A stretch of 64,000 bases of DNA from Bradyrhizobium sp. 139 (GTDB taxonomy: Bacteria > Pseudomonadota > Alphaproteobacteria > Rhizobiales > Xanthobacteraceae). Where the stretch lies: the NCBI RefSeq assembly GCF_023074175.1, contig NZ_JADPKS010000104.1, positions 86,773-150,772 of the forward strand, read 5' to 3'. The position numbers and the translations under genes are program-made. The notes beneath the pieces are model-generated. The model saw only the letters and a list, made by a program, of their open reading frames with translations, had not been told where the DNA came from and did no database searches. This document shows, piece after piece, positions 36,130-44,755 of this stretch; position 1 is the stretch's first letter; every line of letters starts with the position of its first letter.

Positions 36130-36771
36130 TTGAAGGCGTCGAAGGTTGTCCGGAAAAGCGCCAAGCCATTGCCGGCGGTTGCAAAATCCCCTGATGGCCC
36201 CGGCCTGCGCCAGCGTAAATTGCAAGAGACCCGCGAGCGGCTGACCCGTGGGGCGATGGCGCTGTTCCTGGAGCGCGGCTTCGAGGCCACGACCATCGAC
36301 GATATCGCGGCCGCGGCGGACGTGTCGCGGCGCAGCTTCTTCCACTACTTCGCGTCGAAAGAGGACGTGGTCGCCGCCTGGCAGGAGGGCGCAGCAAGCG
36401 CGCTGGTCGCAGAGGTCGTCGCGCGGCCGGCAGGCGAATCCATGCTGACGGCGGCGGAGAATGCGATCGCGGCGGCGGTGAGGCGGATCGATCCTGCGGA
36501 AGCGGCGGCGATGTCGCGGCTCAAGCGCGACAATCCCGCGCTCCAGGCGCGCGACCAGCTCAAATACGAGAAGCTCGAGCGCGCACTGGCCGAAGGGCTT
36601 TCGCAGCGCGCCAGAACCAAATCGGACCGACTGAAGGCGCGGCTCGTTGCCATGATCGCCACCGGCGCCATGCGCGTCGGTGGCGAAAGCTGGATCGGCG
36701 AAGGCACGCGCGAGAAGCCGGAGGCCTTCGTCAAGCGCACATTCGATGCGATCAGGGGGATATTGAAGTGA
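36130..36771 (+). CDS. TetR family transcriptional regulator
   Basis: 213 residues from a TTG at 36130, preferred since AGAGGTGG lies 7 bases before it; reading from GTG 36094 would include the putative operator. The helix-turn-helix is clear (TTIDDIAAAADVSRRSFFHYFASKEDVV, residues about 45-75 of the longer form). The C-terminal ligand domain is alanine-rich. It likely represses the divergent SDR and epimerase genes. The choice of start is an inference. Confidence 0.85.
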   Translation: MKASKVVRKSAKPLPAVAKSPDGPGLRQRKLQETRERLTRGAMALFLERGFEATTIDDIAAAADVSRRSFFHYFASKEDVVAAWQEGAASALVAEVVARPAGESMLTAAENAIAAAVRRIDPAEAAAMSRLKRDNPALQARDQLKYEKLERALAEGLSQRARTKSDRLKARLVAMIATGAMRVGGESWIGEGTREKPEAFVKRTFDAIRGILK

Positions 36772-36777
36772 GGTACC

Positions 36778-37602
36778 TCACCCCTTGAAGAACGCCAGCA
36801 GGTCCGCATTGATTGTCTCGGCATGCGTGGTCGGCATGCCGTGCGGAAAGCCCTTGTAGGTCTTCAGCGTGCCGTTCTTCAGGAGCTTGGCCGACAGCGG
36901 CGCGGAATCGGCGTAAGGCACGATCTGGTCGTCGTCGCCGTGCATCACCAGCACGGGAACGGTGATCTTCTTCAAATCCTCGGTGAAGTCGGTCTGCGAG
37001 AACGCGACGATGCCGTCGTAATGCGCCTTCGCGCCGCCCATCATGCCCTGGCGCCACCAGTTCTGGATCACCGCTTCCGACGGCTTTGCGCCGGGACGAT
37101 TGTAACCGTAGAACGGGCCGGCGGGGAGATCGCGATAGAATTGCGTGCGGCTGGCGGCGAGTTGCGCCTGGAGACCGTCGAACACGCTCTTCGGCAGGCC
37201 GCCGGGATTGGCCGCCGTCTGCACCATCAGCGGCGGCACGGCGGAGAGGATCGCAGCCTTCGCCACCCGGCTCTCGCCATGGCGCGCGATGTAATGCACG
37301 ACTTCGCCGCCGCCGGTGGAGTGGCCGACGTGGATGGCGTTCTTGAGGTCGAGATGCGCGCTCACCGCCGCGAGATCGTCGGCATAATGATCCATGTCGT
37401 GGCCGTCGGCGACCTGCGCCGAGCGGCCGTGGCCGCGACGGTCGTGGGCGATGACGCGATAGCCGTGCGCGGCGAAGAACAACATTTGCGCGTCCCAGTC
37501 GTCGGCCGACAGCGGCCAGCCATGGCTGAACACGATCGGCTGACCCGAGCCCCAGTCCTTGTAGAAGATCTCGACGCCGTCTTTGGTGGTGATGGTGGGC
37601 AT
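36778..37602 (-). CDS. Alpha/beta hydrolase (cofactor-free haloperoxidase-like)
   Basis: 274 residues. The nucleophile elbow is GHSTGGG with Ser95, the acid is in HGDDDQIVP and the histidine in FPHGMPTTH; the oxyanion hole is SHGWPLS. This is the pattern of non-heme chloroperoxidase-like hydrolases. The true substrate is not known. It is convergent with the TetR gene. Confidence 0.92.
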   Translation of the reverse strand: MPTITTKDGVEIFYKDWGSGQPIVFSHGWPLSADDWDAQMLFFAAHGYRVIAHDRRGHGRSAQVADGHDMDHYADDLAAVSAHLDLKNAIHVGHSTGGGEVVHYIARHGESRVAKAAILSAVPPLMVQTAANPGGLPKSVFDGLQAQLAASRTQFYRDLPAGPFYGYNRPGAKPSEAVIQNWWRQGMMGGAKAHYDGIVAFSQTDFTEDLKKITVPVLVMHGDDDQIVPYADSAPLSAKLLKNGTLKTYKGFPHGMPTTHAETINADLLAFFKG

Positions 37603-37677
37603 TGCAGGGCTCCTTGAGCGAGACGTCATTCCGCGGTCACCGCTGCGCGATGCCCGGGAATGACGAGGTGTCAATCA

Positions 37678-38187
37678 TCAGGCAAACGCCATCGGCTTGT
37701 AACGGCGCCAGGCGCCGATGGTGAGCAGCACGAAGAACACCAGCACGATGCCCTGCACCACTGCGAACACAGGCCCCGTGGGCGGTGCCGGCGGCACGGC
37801 AGGTGCGAGCGCGGCGAGCGCCGGCACCTTCAGGAATGACTGGATCACCAGCACGAAGACGTTGAAATACAGCGAGACCATTGCGGTCACGATGTAGACG
37901 GGACGCCAGACGCCGGCGAGCTTCATGCCGTACAGCGCAATGCAGGCGATCCCGAGCAGCACCAGCGAGATGATGCCGATGATGTGCGACGGCAGCAGCT
38001 CCTTGAAAGGGAACAGGAAGCCGGTGGCGCTGGTGAGGATCGTGAACAGCAGGAAGATCGCGGTGAGGCCCGCCATCGGCTTCGAGCCAAGCAGGCCGAA
38101 CATCACGATGAGGCCGGCGACGATGGCGATCAGGCTGATGATGACATGGACCAGCGTGAAGGCGGACAGGCTCAACCCAAGAACCAT
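37678..38187 (-). CDS. Small multi-span membrane protein
   Basis: 169 residues with five or so hydrophobic segments (for example FTLVHVIISLIAIVAGLIVMF, LTAIFLLFTILTSATGFLF, HIIGIISLVLLGIACIALYG) and a proline-rich loop before the last span. AGGAGAGATGTC precedes the ATG at 38187. No family recognised. Confidence 0.75.
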   Translation of the reverse strand: MVLGLSLSAFTLVHVIISLIAIVAGLIVMFGLLGSKPMAGLTAIFLLFTILTSATGFLFPFKELLPSHIIGIISLVLLGIACIALYGMKLAGVWRPVYIVTAMVSLYFNVFVLVIQSFLKVPALAALAPAVPPAPPTGPVFAVVQGIVLVFFVLLTIGAWRRYKPMAFA

Positions 38188-38357
38188 GACATCTCTCCTA
38201 CTCTCTGCATTGAGATCGGAAAGATTAATATTACGGTCCTCATCGGATTGCCACATGCGCCGGCATCACACATTCGCGCGCAGCCATGCATCATCGTGCG
38301 AATCGACAAGCGCATGGCTCAATTTTTTGCATCGCTGTCACAAACAACAGCAGTTTG

Positions 38358-38444
38358 CAGCCCGGATGGAGCGAAGCCTAATCCGGGGGCCTCGCATGTG
38401 GATGATGCTGTCCCGGATTGCGCTTCGCTCCATCCGGGCTACGA
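38358..38444. repeat. Palindromic intergenic repeat, CAGCCCGGATGGAGCG family, copy 2
   Basis: Arms CAGCCCGGATGGAGCGAAGC and GCTTCGCTCCATCCGGGCT are complementary across 20 bases with an inner complementary pair TAATCCGGG / CCCGGATT. Same family as 477-548. It fills most of a 332-base gap (38188-38519) that has no gene. Confidence 0.7.
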
Positions 38445-38482
38445 GCCTGCAGGTCTTTCACCAAAGTTGAACCAGATTCGAC

Positions 38483-38513
38483 AAGGACGACCCGCGACGT
38501 GCGGGCCGTCCTT
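38483..38513 (-). terminator. Hairpin terminator of the EthD-like gene
   Basis: A 13-bp stem (AAGGACGACCCGC with GCGGGCCGTCCTT, one mismatch) a few bases beyond the EthD stop. The T-run is weak, so it may be a stabilising hairpin rather than a strong terminator. Confidence 0.5.
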
Positions 38514-38519
38514 CGCGTT

Positions 38520-38828
38520 TCAGACTTCCTTGGTATCGAAGATCAGCAGGTCGGCGCCACCGCTGGCGAATTTCGGCACGTCAGCGCCGGTCGCCTTGCC
38601 TTCTGGGCTGCCGAATGCCGCCTGGATGTCAGCCACGCTGTTGAAGGTGAGAATGGCGACGAGATGGATTCCGGAAGGTCCGGCGGGCGAGCCGACCGGT
38701 CCCGTGCTGACGGCATATTTTTTCAGGCCGGGAAGTTTCTTGGCGAGTGGAATGTGGGTCTCGGCGTAGTACTTGTCGAAGGCCTCAGCATCCTTGGGCG
38801 TTTTGTAGAGCACGACGATTTCAGCCAT
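38520..38828 (-). CDS. EthD family reductase-like protein
   Basis: 102 residues with the ferredoxin-like EthD fold: VVLYKTPKDAEAFDKYYAETHIPLAKKLPGL at the N-terminus, the pattern of the dimeric alpha/beta-barrel family. EthD proteins assist P450-linked ether breakdown or act as small ligand-binding enzymes; no P450 gene is near. Followed by a hairpin. Confidence 0.85.
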   Translation of the reverse strand: MAEIVVLYKTPKDAEAFDKYYAETHIPLAKKLPGLKKYAVSTGPVGSPAGPSGIHLVAILTFNSVADIQAAFGSPEGKATGADVPKFASGGADLLIFDTKEV

Positions 38829-38852
38829 TTAGTCCTCCCATTTTGCCTTTTG

Positions 38853-39000
38853 TGTGTAGATCCTCATGGTGAGGAGGCGCCTCAGCGCCCCTGCGGACGA
38901 TGCTTTCGCATCGCCGCGCGAACCATGCAGGCCCGGCTGTTGCATCCGGGCCTTCATCCTTCGAGACGCCGCTGTCGCGGTTCCTCGGGATGAGGGGATA
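38853..39000. repeat. Palindromic intergenic repeat upstream of the EthD gene
   Basis: Arms ATCCTCATGGTGAGGAGGCGC and TTCCTCGGGATGAGGG pair imperfectly, with inner hairpins GATGCTTTCGCATC and CATCC..GGATG. It belongs to the family of long palindromes common between genes of this genome. Confidence 0.5.
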
Positions 39001-39065
39001 GTCTGTGGCACGCGGCAGGATGGCAAGTGACATTCGACTTGCCATTCCCTTGTCTTAATTATTGC

Positions 39066-40772
39066 TCAAAGCGCCGGTTTTGCGGCGTCGCCGAGATAGC
39101 CGTGCAGAGAGGCCACGACCTGCGCGCCTTCGCCGATGGCGCCGCCAACGCGCTTGACCGAGCCGGAGCGGACGTCGCCGACGGCGTAGACGCCGGGCAC
39201 TGAAGTTTCGAGCGGGGCAACGAGCCGGCCAAGATTCTGCTCGGACTGCGCGCCGGTGACGACGAAGCCGCCGCGATCGAGCGTCACCCCGCAGCCGTCG
39301 AGCCAGCTGGTGGCGGGATCGGCGCCGACGAACAGAAAGAGATTGCGGATGTCGGCGGAATCCTCGTCGCTCGAGAGCCGGCTCTTCCAGCGGATGCGCC
39401 GCAGCAGCGAGGCCTCGTCGCCCTCAAGCGCCGTGATCTCGGTGTTGAACAGCAGCTCGATATTCGGCGTCGCTTCGATGCGCTCGATGAGATAGCGCGA
39501 CATGCTGGCGCCGAGGCCGCCGCCGCGGATGATCATCAGCACGCGCTTGGCGTGCCCCGACAGGAACACGGCCGCCTGCCCCGCCGAATTGCCGGCACCG
39601 ACCAGCGCCACTTCATCCCCGGCGCAGAGCCGCGCCTCGATCGGCGAAGCCCAATACCAGACGCCGCGGCCCTCGAATGTGTCGAGATTCTCGATGTCGG
39701 GCCGGCGATAGCGCGCGCCGCTCGCAACGACGACCGCGCGCGAGCGCAGCACGTCACCGCAATCGAGCTCGACGGAAAATGCGCCGTCGCCACGCGCGCA
39801 GTCGAGCGACCTTGCCGTCATCGGGATCATGATGTCGGCGCCGAATTTTTGCGCCTGGTTGAAGGCGCGCGCCGTCAGCGCCATGCCGGAAATTCCGGTC
39901 GGAAAGCCGAGATAGTTTTCAATGCGCGCGCTGGCGCCGGCCTGGCCGCCGAAGGCGCGGGTGTCGAGGACTGCGACCGAGAGACCTTCGGAGGCGGCAT
40001 AGACCGCGGTCGCAAGGCCCGCCGGCCCACTGCCGACGATCGCGACGTCATAGATGCGATCGTTCTTCGGCCCGCCGATCATGCCGATGCTACGCGCAAG
40101 CTCGGTTTCGCCGGGATTGCGCAGCACCGTGCCGTCGGCGGTGACGACCAGCGGCCAGTCCTCGGGCTCGGGCGAGTAGCGCGCAATGACCTCGGCAGCA
40201 TCGCCGTCGCCGTCAGGATCCAGCAGATGATGCGGCTGGCCGTTGCGGGTGAGAAAGCCCTGCAAGCGGACCACGCCAGCCGAATGCGACGGCCCGATCA
40301 GCACGATGCCGCCGACCCCGCCCTGGATCAGGCTGACCCGGCGCAGGATCAGCGCGCGCATGATGCGCTCGCCGAGCTCGGCCTCGGCGACCAGCAATGC
40401 GCGCAGGCGATCCGGCGGCAGCAGCAGCGTTTCGACATCACCTTCGGCGCGGCCATCGACCAGCGCCGGCCGGCCCGAGAGCTGGCTCAGCTCAGCCAGG
40501 AATTGTCCCGGCCCCTGGTCAATCACCGGGGTGACATGACCGAGCCCGTCGCGCTGGGTGATGGCGACGTGGCCTTTCAACACCACGAACATGCCCGGGC
40601 CCGGCTTGCCGGTCTCGAACAGCAACTCGCCATCGGGATAGGTGCGGAGCTCGCCGAAACGCCGCATGCGCTCGATCTCGGCTGATGTCAGCGCCGGAAA
40701 GGTCTGTTCGGGGCGCGTGAACCGCGACATCTGCGCGTCACCGTCGGCTCGTCGCGATTCGTCCTGCCCCAT
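39066..40772 (-). CDS. cNMP-binding domain fused to thioredoxin-reductase-like flavoprotein
   Basis: 568 residues from ATG 40772. Residues about 15-140 are a cyclic-nucleotide-binding (CRP-like) domain (FETGKPGPGMFVVLKGHVAI). Residues about 140-235 form a thioredoxin-like region with GFLTRNG. The rest is a FAD/NAD(P) two-domain flavoprotein (GSGPAGLATAVYAASEGL, VGAGNSAGQAAVFLSG, VYAVGDVRSGSVKRVGGAIGEG). The CxxC redox pair that thioredoxin reductases carry is replaced by ASPIEA, so it cannot pass electrons by that disulfide. Probably a regulated oxidoreductase of unknown acceptor. Confidence 0.9.
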   Translation of the reverse strand: MGQDESRRADGDAQMSRFTRPEQTFPALTSAEIERMRRFGELRTYPDGELLFETGKPGPGMFVVLKGHVAITQRDGLGHVTPVIDQGPGQFLAELSQLSGRPALVDGRAEGDVETLLLPPDRLRALLVAEAELGERIMRALILRRVSLIQGGVGGIVLIGPSHSAGVVRLQGFLTRNGQPHHLLDPDGDGDAAEVIARYSPEPEDWPLVVTADGTVLRNPGETELARSIGMIGGPKNDRIYDVAIVGSGPAGLATAVYAASEGLSVAVLDTRAFGGQAGASARIENYLGFPTGISGMALTARAFNQAQKFGADIMIPMTARSLDCARGDGAFSVELDCGDVLRSRAVVVASGARYRRPDIENLDTFEGRGVWYWASPIEARLCAGDEVALVGAGNSAGQAAVFLSGHAKRVLMIIRGGGLGASMSRYLIERIEATPNIELLFNTEITALEGDEASLLRRIRWKSRLSSDEDSADIRNLFLFVGADPATSWLDGCGVTLDRGGFVVTGAQSEQNLGRLVAPLETSVPGVYAVGDVRSGSVKRVGGAIGEGAQVVASLHGYLGDAAKPAL

Positions 40773-40811
40773 TGCCACTTCATGCACTCCAAAAATCCAG
40801 GCCGCCGAATT

Positions 40812-41000
40812 CTAACCGCCGGTCTTGCCGGCGGCCCCCTCATCTAGGGAACCATTTTCGTTCTGCGAGGGCTCGGTGATGGCGGCGCGTTCGCGCGCCT
40901 GCACCTTCCGCCGCTTCAAATTTTCGCGCAGCGCTGATTTCAGCCGGTCGTCGCGGGACGCCCGGTTCTGCCTCGTGCTCTTGTCGTTCTCGTCAGCCAT
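40812..41000 (-). CDS. Small conserved hypothetical protein
   Basis: 62 residues, strongly charged and without hydrophobic segments: MADENDKSTRQNRASRDD, then a basic RLKSALRENLKRRKVQARER helix. I recall similar 60-residue basic/acidic proteins in Rhizobiales but not a function. Codirectional with the flavoprotein gene 39 bases away. Confidence 0.7.
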   Translation of the reverse strand: MADENDKSTRQNRASRDDRLKSALRENLKRRKVQARERAAITEPSQNENGSLDEGAAGKTGG

Positions 41001-41316
41001 CAGGGGTCCATCGCAGCGGTCGGCCGATAACATGCCCAAGGAATGCGGCAGCTCAAGAGGCCCGCGCGATCCGATCGTGCGAAAACCCAAATGAGTCGAA
41101 TCCGACGCCTTGGCCAACTGGCCAGTTGGGTGGGATATCGGCGCCCAAATGGCGGAAAGCCGGTCGTTTCCAGCCAAAACCGCCATTTTGAGCCCGATAT
41201 CGCCCCGATTTTCTGGTTTTGTCAGGCCCGGCAAGCTTGCACAGGAGGGGGGCTTGTGGCAGATATCGGCCCGCTTGGTAGGCTCCTCGTGGCGGCCGAT
41301 TCTTGTCCCAGCACAT

Positions 41317-41391
41317 GCTGCCGTAGCTCAGTGGTAGAGCACTCCATTGGTAATGGAGAGGTCGACAGTTCAATCCTGTCTGGCAGCACCA
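41317..41391 (+). tRNA. tRNA-Thr (anticodon GGT)
   Basis: 75 bases with an encoded CCA. Acceptor GCTGCCG pairs with TGGCAGC (one wobble), the anticodon arm CTCCATTGGTAATGGAG has GGT in its loop, and the T-arm contains GTTCAATCC. No integrase or 3'-end duplication is visible in the 800 bases after it. Confidence 0.95.
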
Positions 41392-42175
41392 TTCCCTGGA
41401 TCAAATCACACATGAAGCCGCATTCTCGCGGCACCGGACGCCCGAGTTTTGCTCTATCCTTTTGCCCCCTTTCCGTGAAGAGAGCGCAGGGAAGACCGGG
41501 TGCCGGCTGGCACCCGCGGTCCGCTGCGCGAAAGTACACGCAGAAAAACCGCACAGCAGCATACAGGTGTAGCCAATCACTCGGCCTTCCCTGCGCAGTG
41601 GGCTGACGGCTTATGCCGCGCTCTCCCCGGCGACGAGTTCCTTTTTGTCACCGTCGCCTTGCGAATTGACGATGGCCCGAAACCCGGTTGAGCCCCGATC
41701 CATCTCCGCAAGGCTTGACCGTAGCAACGACGGCCAGGACCACACGATTTTGCCGTACGCAGCGGCGCCATTCGTCCGCACGCCGCAGGACCTCACGAGG
41801 TTCATCTCGCCCTGATCCCGCATTCGCGTGCCCGGCGCCGCCGCGTCCACCGCACCCCGATCCACGTTCGTTACGACGGACGATCGCCCCTCTCCCCGGA
41901 CCGGGATGGCGGATGAGTACCGCAATTCCGAATTTCGGTAAAGTGGAATATTTTCGCGACAGGGGATTGACGGTTTTGGGACGGGGCGGGTGTTTTGCCC
42001 GACAGGTCAAATGGACGCTGGCGATGTCAAGCTTTCGGCCTGGAAGCGACCTCGCGGACTTGATCTGTCCGGCGCTACCAATGTCCTGCATCCTGCCAAT
42101 TCGTCAATGCTTCTTAGCGAAGTCTTATAGGATTCATCTTTAGGTAGCGGGCTCTTCAGTGCGGGAGTGACCACG
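41392..42175. other. Gene-free stretch with degenerate dispersed-repeat sequence
   Basis: 784 bases with no supportable gene. Minus-strand reading of 41600-41800 gives fragments such as RTAKSCGPGRR and NSSPGRARHKP, and 41990-42010 reads GGTGTTTTGCCCGAC. I recall both as widespread degenerate repeat sequence in Bradyrhizobium genomes, where they yield spurious annotated proteins. No promoter stands out. Confidence 0.45.
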
Positions 42176-42721
42176 ATGGCGTTCGGCAAACGTCAATCCG
42201 GAGTTGGTGCCACGGCACAAGCTCTCAATGTCGACATCGCCGCGGCGCAAAGCCAGGCTGTCACCGAGACTGCCCAGCCGACAGGCAGCCCGATTCGTTG
42301 GCTCATCGTGATGGTCGCTTGTGGCGCGATGCTCTACGGACTGTTTGTGAGCTACGGTCCGGAAATTCTGCGCGACCATCGCTTGGCCGGAACCTGGCAG
42401 CCGGCATATGATTTGGAAGCGATGGATGGGAAGTGCGAACGAACAAACTTCGTGATTACCTTCTGCAGCGCCAAGATCAAATCGGTCGCCAGGCCTGATC
42501 AAGCGCCGACAACTCATAAATTCTTCATGCTTTTTTCGGGCGGTGGCGGAGAGGCTCTTGTGCCGGTGCGCTCAACAACCGACCGCGCGGCGGTCTCGAT
42601 CTTCTACACAGCGGAAACGAAGCTTTGGAACCGTACGCTGTCGTTTATTTTCTCGGCCGGCATAATCGCCCTGTTTGGGTTCGGCGCGCTGCTTGTTTTC
42701 TGGCGAGCGGTCAATTCCTGA
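42176..42721 (+). CDS. Two-span membrane protein of unknown function
   Basis: 181 residues. One span near residues 42-62 (WLIVMVACGAMLYGLFVSYG), an extracytoplasmic loop with two cysteines, and a last span near 150-172 (FIFSAGIIALFGFGALLVF). ATG 42176 is taken rather than GTG 42167 because GGGAG lies 10 bases before it. Its stop overlaps the ATG of the next reading frame (TGATG), linking it to the protease-like gene. Confidence 0.75.
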   Translation: MAFGKRQSGVGATAQALNVDIAAAQSQAVTETAQPTGSPIRWLIVMVACGAMLYGLFVSYGPEILRDHRLAGTWQPAYDLEAMDGKCERTNFVITFCSAKIKSVARPDQAPTTHKFFMLFSGGGGEALVPVRSTTDRAAVSIFYTAETKLWNRTLSFIFSAGIIALFGFGALLVFWRAVNS

Positions 42722-42771
42722 TGACCGACCTCCTGGCCGAGAATGTCACCCTCGCTGATCTGAGGCGATAG
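42721..42771 (+). other. 16-codon reading frame ending in an amber stop, in frame with the next gene
   Basis: The ATG at 42721 overlaps the previous stop (TGATG) and encodes MTDLLAENVTLADLRR, then TAG at 42769-42771. The next gene's GTG start (42775) is in the same frame, one codon later. It looks like the original start of the protease-like gene split by a nonsense codon, or a coupled leader peptide. Confidence 0.5.
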
Positions 42772-42774
42772 ACC

Positions 42775-43461
42775 GTGTCACGGCTCACAATTCCCGGCGG
42801 CGCCTGCGGCATCCTGCTCGTTTGGTCCGTTTTCCAAATGCCTTCCGGCTCCGGAGATGTGGCATCCCGGCAGACCTTGTCGATCAACGAAGAGCCGGAC
42901 CGCATCGTGCTGGGTTGGAGCGGGCCGGTGCAGGAGCCGATGAGCGAGCGTGTCACGGCCGCCTTCGATCGTTACAAGGCGGATCCACGCCGGCTCGTCC
43001 TCATCCTAAACTCGCCGGGCGGCTCGATCGAACATGGGCGAAAAGTCGTCGCAGCGATCCGAGCGCGCAATCGAGCTATCGATACGCTCGTCCAGAAAGC
43101 CGGCGTCTGCGCCTCAATGTGCGTTTCGATTTTTCTTGCCGGCAGCAAGCGCATGGCCGATCCCGACGCCTTCTTCATGTTTCACCAGGCCAGCTTGAAC
43201 AGTAACGCCAGGGAAAACATGAAGCGGCGGGAGTTCGGCGACTTGGAGAACGCCCTCTTCTCGCAAGCCGTAAAGACAATCGAGACGCAAGCCACCGACG
43301 AGTTCTTCCGTAACGACATCGGCATCCGCGGCGTCAACGGAGTCTGGCTTGCTGGCATGCGCAAGAAAATCTCAGACCGCGATATTTGGATGAGCGGTCA
43401 ACAGCTCGTTGATGAGGGCTCCGGCATCGTTGACCGTCTTGTTCCCACCCCTGCCGGCTAG
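42775..43461 (+). CDS. ClpP/SppA-like serine protease fold, membrane-anchored
   Basis: 228 residues starting at GTG 42775. A hydrophobic segment (GGACGILLVWSVFQM) anchors it, followed by a ClpP/crotonase fold: LILNSPGGSIEHGRKV for the oxyanion hole, CASMCVSIFLAGS with the presumed catalytic Ser, and FFMFHQA with the presumed His. This is the type called periplasmic ClpP-like protein. It ends with GSGIVDRLVP, typical for the fold. Coupled to the membrane protein upstream by TGATG. Confidence 0.82.
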   Translation: MSRLTIPGGACGILLVWSVFQMPSGSGDVASRQTLSINEEPDRIVLGWSGPVQEPMSERVTAAFDRYKADPRRLVLILNSPGGSIEHGRKVVAAIRARNRAIDTLVQKAGVCASMCVSIFLAGSKRMADPDAFFMFHQASLNSNARENMKRREFGDLENALFSQAVKTIETQATDEFFRNDIGIRGVNGVWLAGMRKKISDRDIWMSGQQLVDEGSGIVDRLVPTPAG

Positions 43462-43469
43462 CAGCGAGC

Positions 43470-43566
43470 TCGCAGGATGAGTAGAGCGAAGCGAAACCCA
43501 TCGAGCCATTGCTCGGTGAGGAAGCATGATGGGTTTCGCAAGTGCTCTACCCATCCTACGGGCTAC
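43470..43566. repeat. Palindromic repeat, GGATGGGTAGAGC family, copy 1
   Basis: Arms GGATGAGTAGAGCGAAGCG and GCTCTACCCATCC, with GAAACCCATC opposite GATGGGTTTC, form a long cruciform. Two further copies follow at 44091-44134 and 45397-45491. It lies between convergent genes. Confidence 0.75.
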
Positions 43567-43572
43567 GCACGA

Positions 43573-44049
43573 TCAATTGTCGTCACCCACCTGATGTCCG
43601 GTGAAGCGATCGTCGGAACGACGCAGCCGTCTGCATAGCTCGCGATTGATGTTTTGCAGGACGATCACATAGGCGTGGATATCGGCCTTGTAGCAGGCGT
43701 AGAAATTTTGGGCGTTCAACTCGTACAGCACCGCCGGACTTTCCGCGGCGACCGTGGCGGAGCGATTTTGCATTTCAATCAGCGTCATTTCACCGAAGAA
43801 ATCGCCGGGCTCCAGAACCGAAATCGGGATGACGCTCCCCGAACTCGCCCGTTTGCTCACCGCCAGCCGACCGGATTTGACGATGAACATCGAGCGTCCC
43901 GGCTCGCCTTCCACCACGACGGTCGCGCCGGCATCGAAGCGGCACTCGACCAACATCGAACTCAGGAGATCGAGACTTGGGTCCGGGAGACCACCGAAGA
44001 ACGGCGTCGCGAGCAGGAACGCTTTCAGATCGGGGGCACCGACAACCAT
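43573..44049 (-). CDS. Cyclic nucleotide-binding domain protein
   Basis: 158 residues: a beta-barrel with the phosphate-binding cassette FFGEMTLIEMQNRSATVAAE near residues 84-103, in which the Glu and Arg that hold cyclic nucleotide are kept. There is no DNA-binding domain, so it is not a CRP regulator. It could serve as a small cNMP sensor for another protein. The next gene on this strand is 75 bases away, across a repeat. Confidence 0.85.
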   Translation of the reverse strand: MVVGAPDLKAFLLATPFFGGLPDPSLDLLSSMLVECRFDAGATVVVEGEPGRSMFIVKSGRLAVSKRASSGSVIPISVLEPGDFFGEMTLIEMQNRSATVAAESPAVLYELNAQNFYACYKADIHAYVIVLQNINRELCRRLRRSDDRFTGHQVGDDN

Positions 44050-44090
44050 CGCGCGAACATACGCCCCGTCGCCGTCAGCGGCAATCAGCC

Positions 44091-44134
44091 GGTAGGATGG
44101 GTAGAGCGGAAGCGAAACCCATCCTACGCGCTAC
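44091..44134. repeat. Palindromic repeat, GGATGGGTAGAGC family, copy 2 (short form)
   Basis: A perfect 11-bp inverted repeat GTAGGATGGGT / ACCCATCCTAC with the internal AGAGCGGAAGCGAA. It overlaps the last codons of the ferric-reductase-like gene (stop at 44124-44126), so it forms that gene's 3' end. Confidence 0.75.
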
Positions 44135-44750
44135 TGCTGCGCAACGCCCGCTTTCTCCAGAGGTCAGCGATGACCTTGATGGTCGCTGCGAGGACGAGCG
44201 CGCAAAGCGCCGCCTTTGAGACTGTTTCCATCGTCCCCTCAATCAGCAGGCAATGGGCCACACTCCCCACAACGATGACGATCGCGAGGGGAATATGGAT
44301 GATGCGCCAATTTCGCAGTCGCAGTCCCAATCGCCGGCGCAGGGCAGCCAGAAGCGCAACAGTGAAGATGGCCCACATGGCGATCACGCCAAAGGGGGAG
44401 AACGGCGTCGGCGATGCGAAGAGAAGCGCGTCGATCATGTCAGGCGGACTGGTGATCCAGAGGCCAACGACGTGGATCACCACCGCCAGAGCAAGCGCGC
44501 CGCCGATCCAGTGATGGGCGCGCCGTCCACGATACGCCGACAGTCCCGGCAGGTATCCGCCAATCAGCAACGGCTGAATGAGCACAAGACCGAGCGCAAT
44601 GATCCCGGCGAATCCGGCCAGGATGTAGACCGGACCGCGCCATGCCATCAGCTCGCTTCCCGCAGCAATGGCGATCGGCACGCAAATGGCCAAAGCAAGG
44701 GCGACCCAGATCAGGGTCGCCCGGGTCGATTGCCACCCCTTCATTGGCAA
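44124..44750 (-). CDS. Ferric-reductase-like heme membrane protein
   Basis: 208 residues with about six spans. Histidines sit in pairs in the spans as in the FRD/cytochrome b family (HHWIGGAL and VIHVVGLW; IIHIPLA and VAHCLLI), a pattern for two stacked b hemes. It is similar in size to the MsrQ/YedZ subunit. The Tat-exported gene 44756-45259 ends 5 bases before, so they form one unit in which this protein could pass electrons to the exported partner. Confidence 0.85.
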   Translation of the reverse strand: MPMKGWQSTRATLIWVALALAICVPIAIAAGSELMAWRGPVYILAGFAGIIALGLVLIQPLLIGGYLPGLSAYRGRRAHHWIGGALALAVVIHVVGLWITSPPDMIDALLFASPTPFSPFGVIAMWAIFTVALLAALRRRLGLRLRNWRIIHIPLAIVIVVGSVAHCLLIEGTMETVSKAALCALVLAATIKVIADLWRKRALRSSSA

Positions 44751-44755
44751 GGCTA

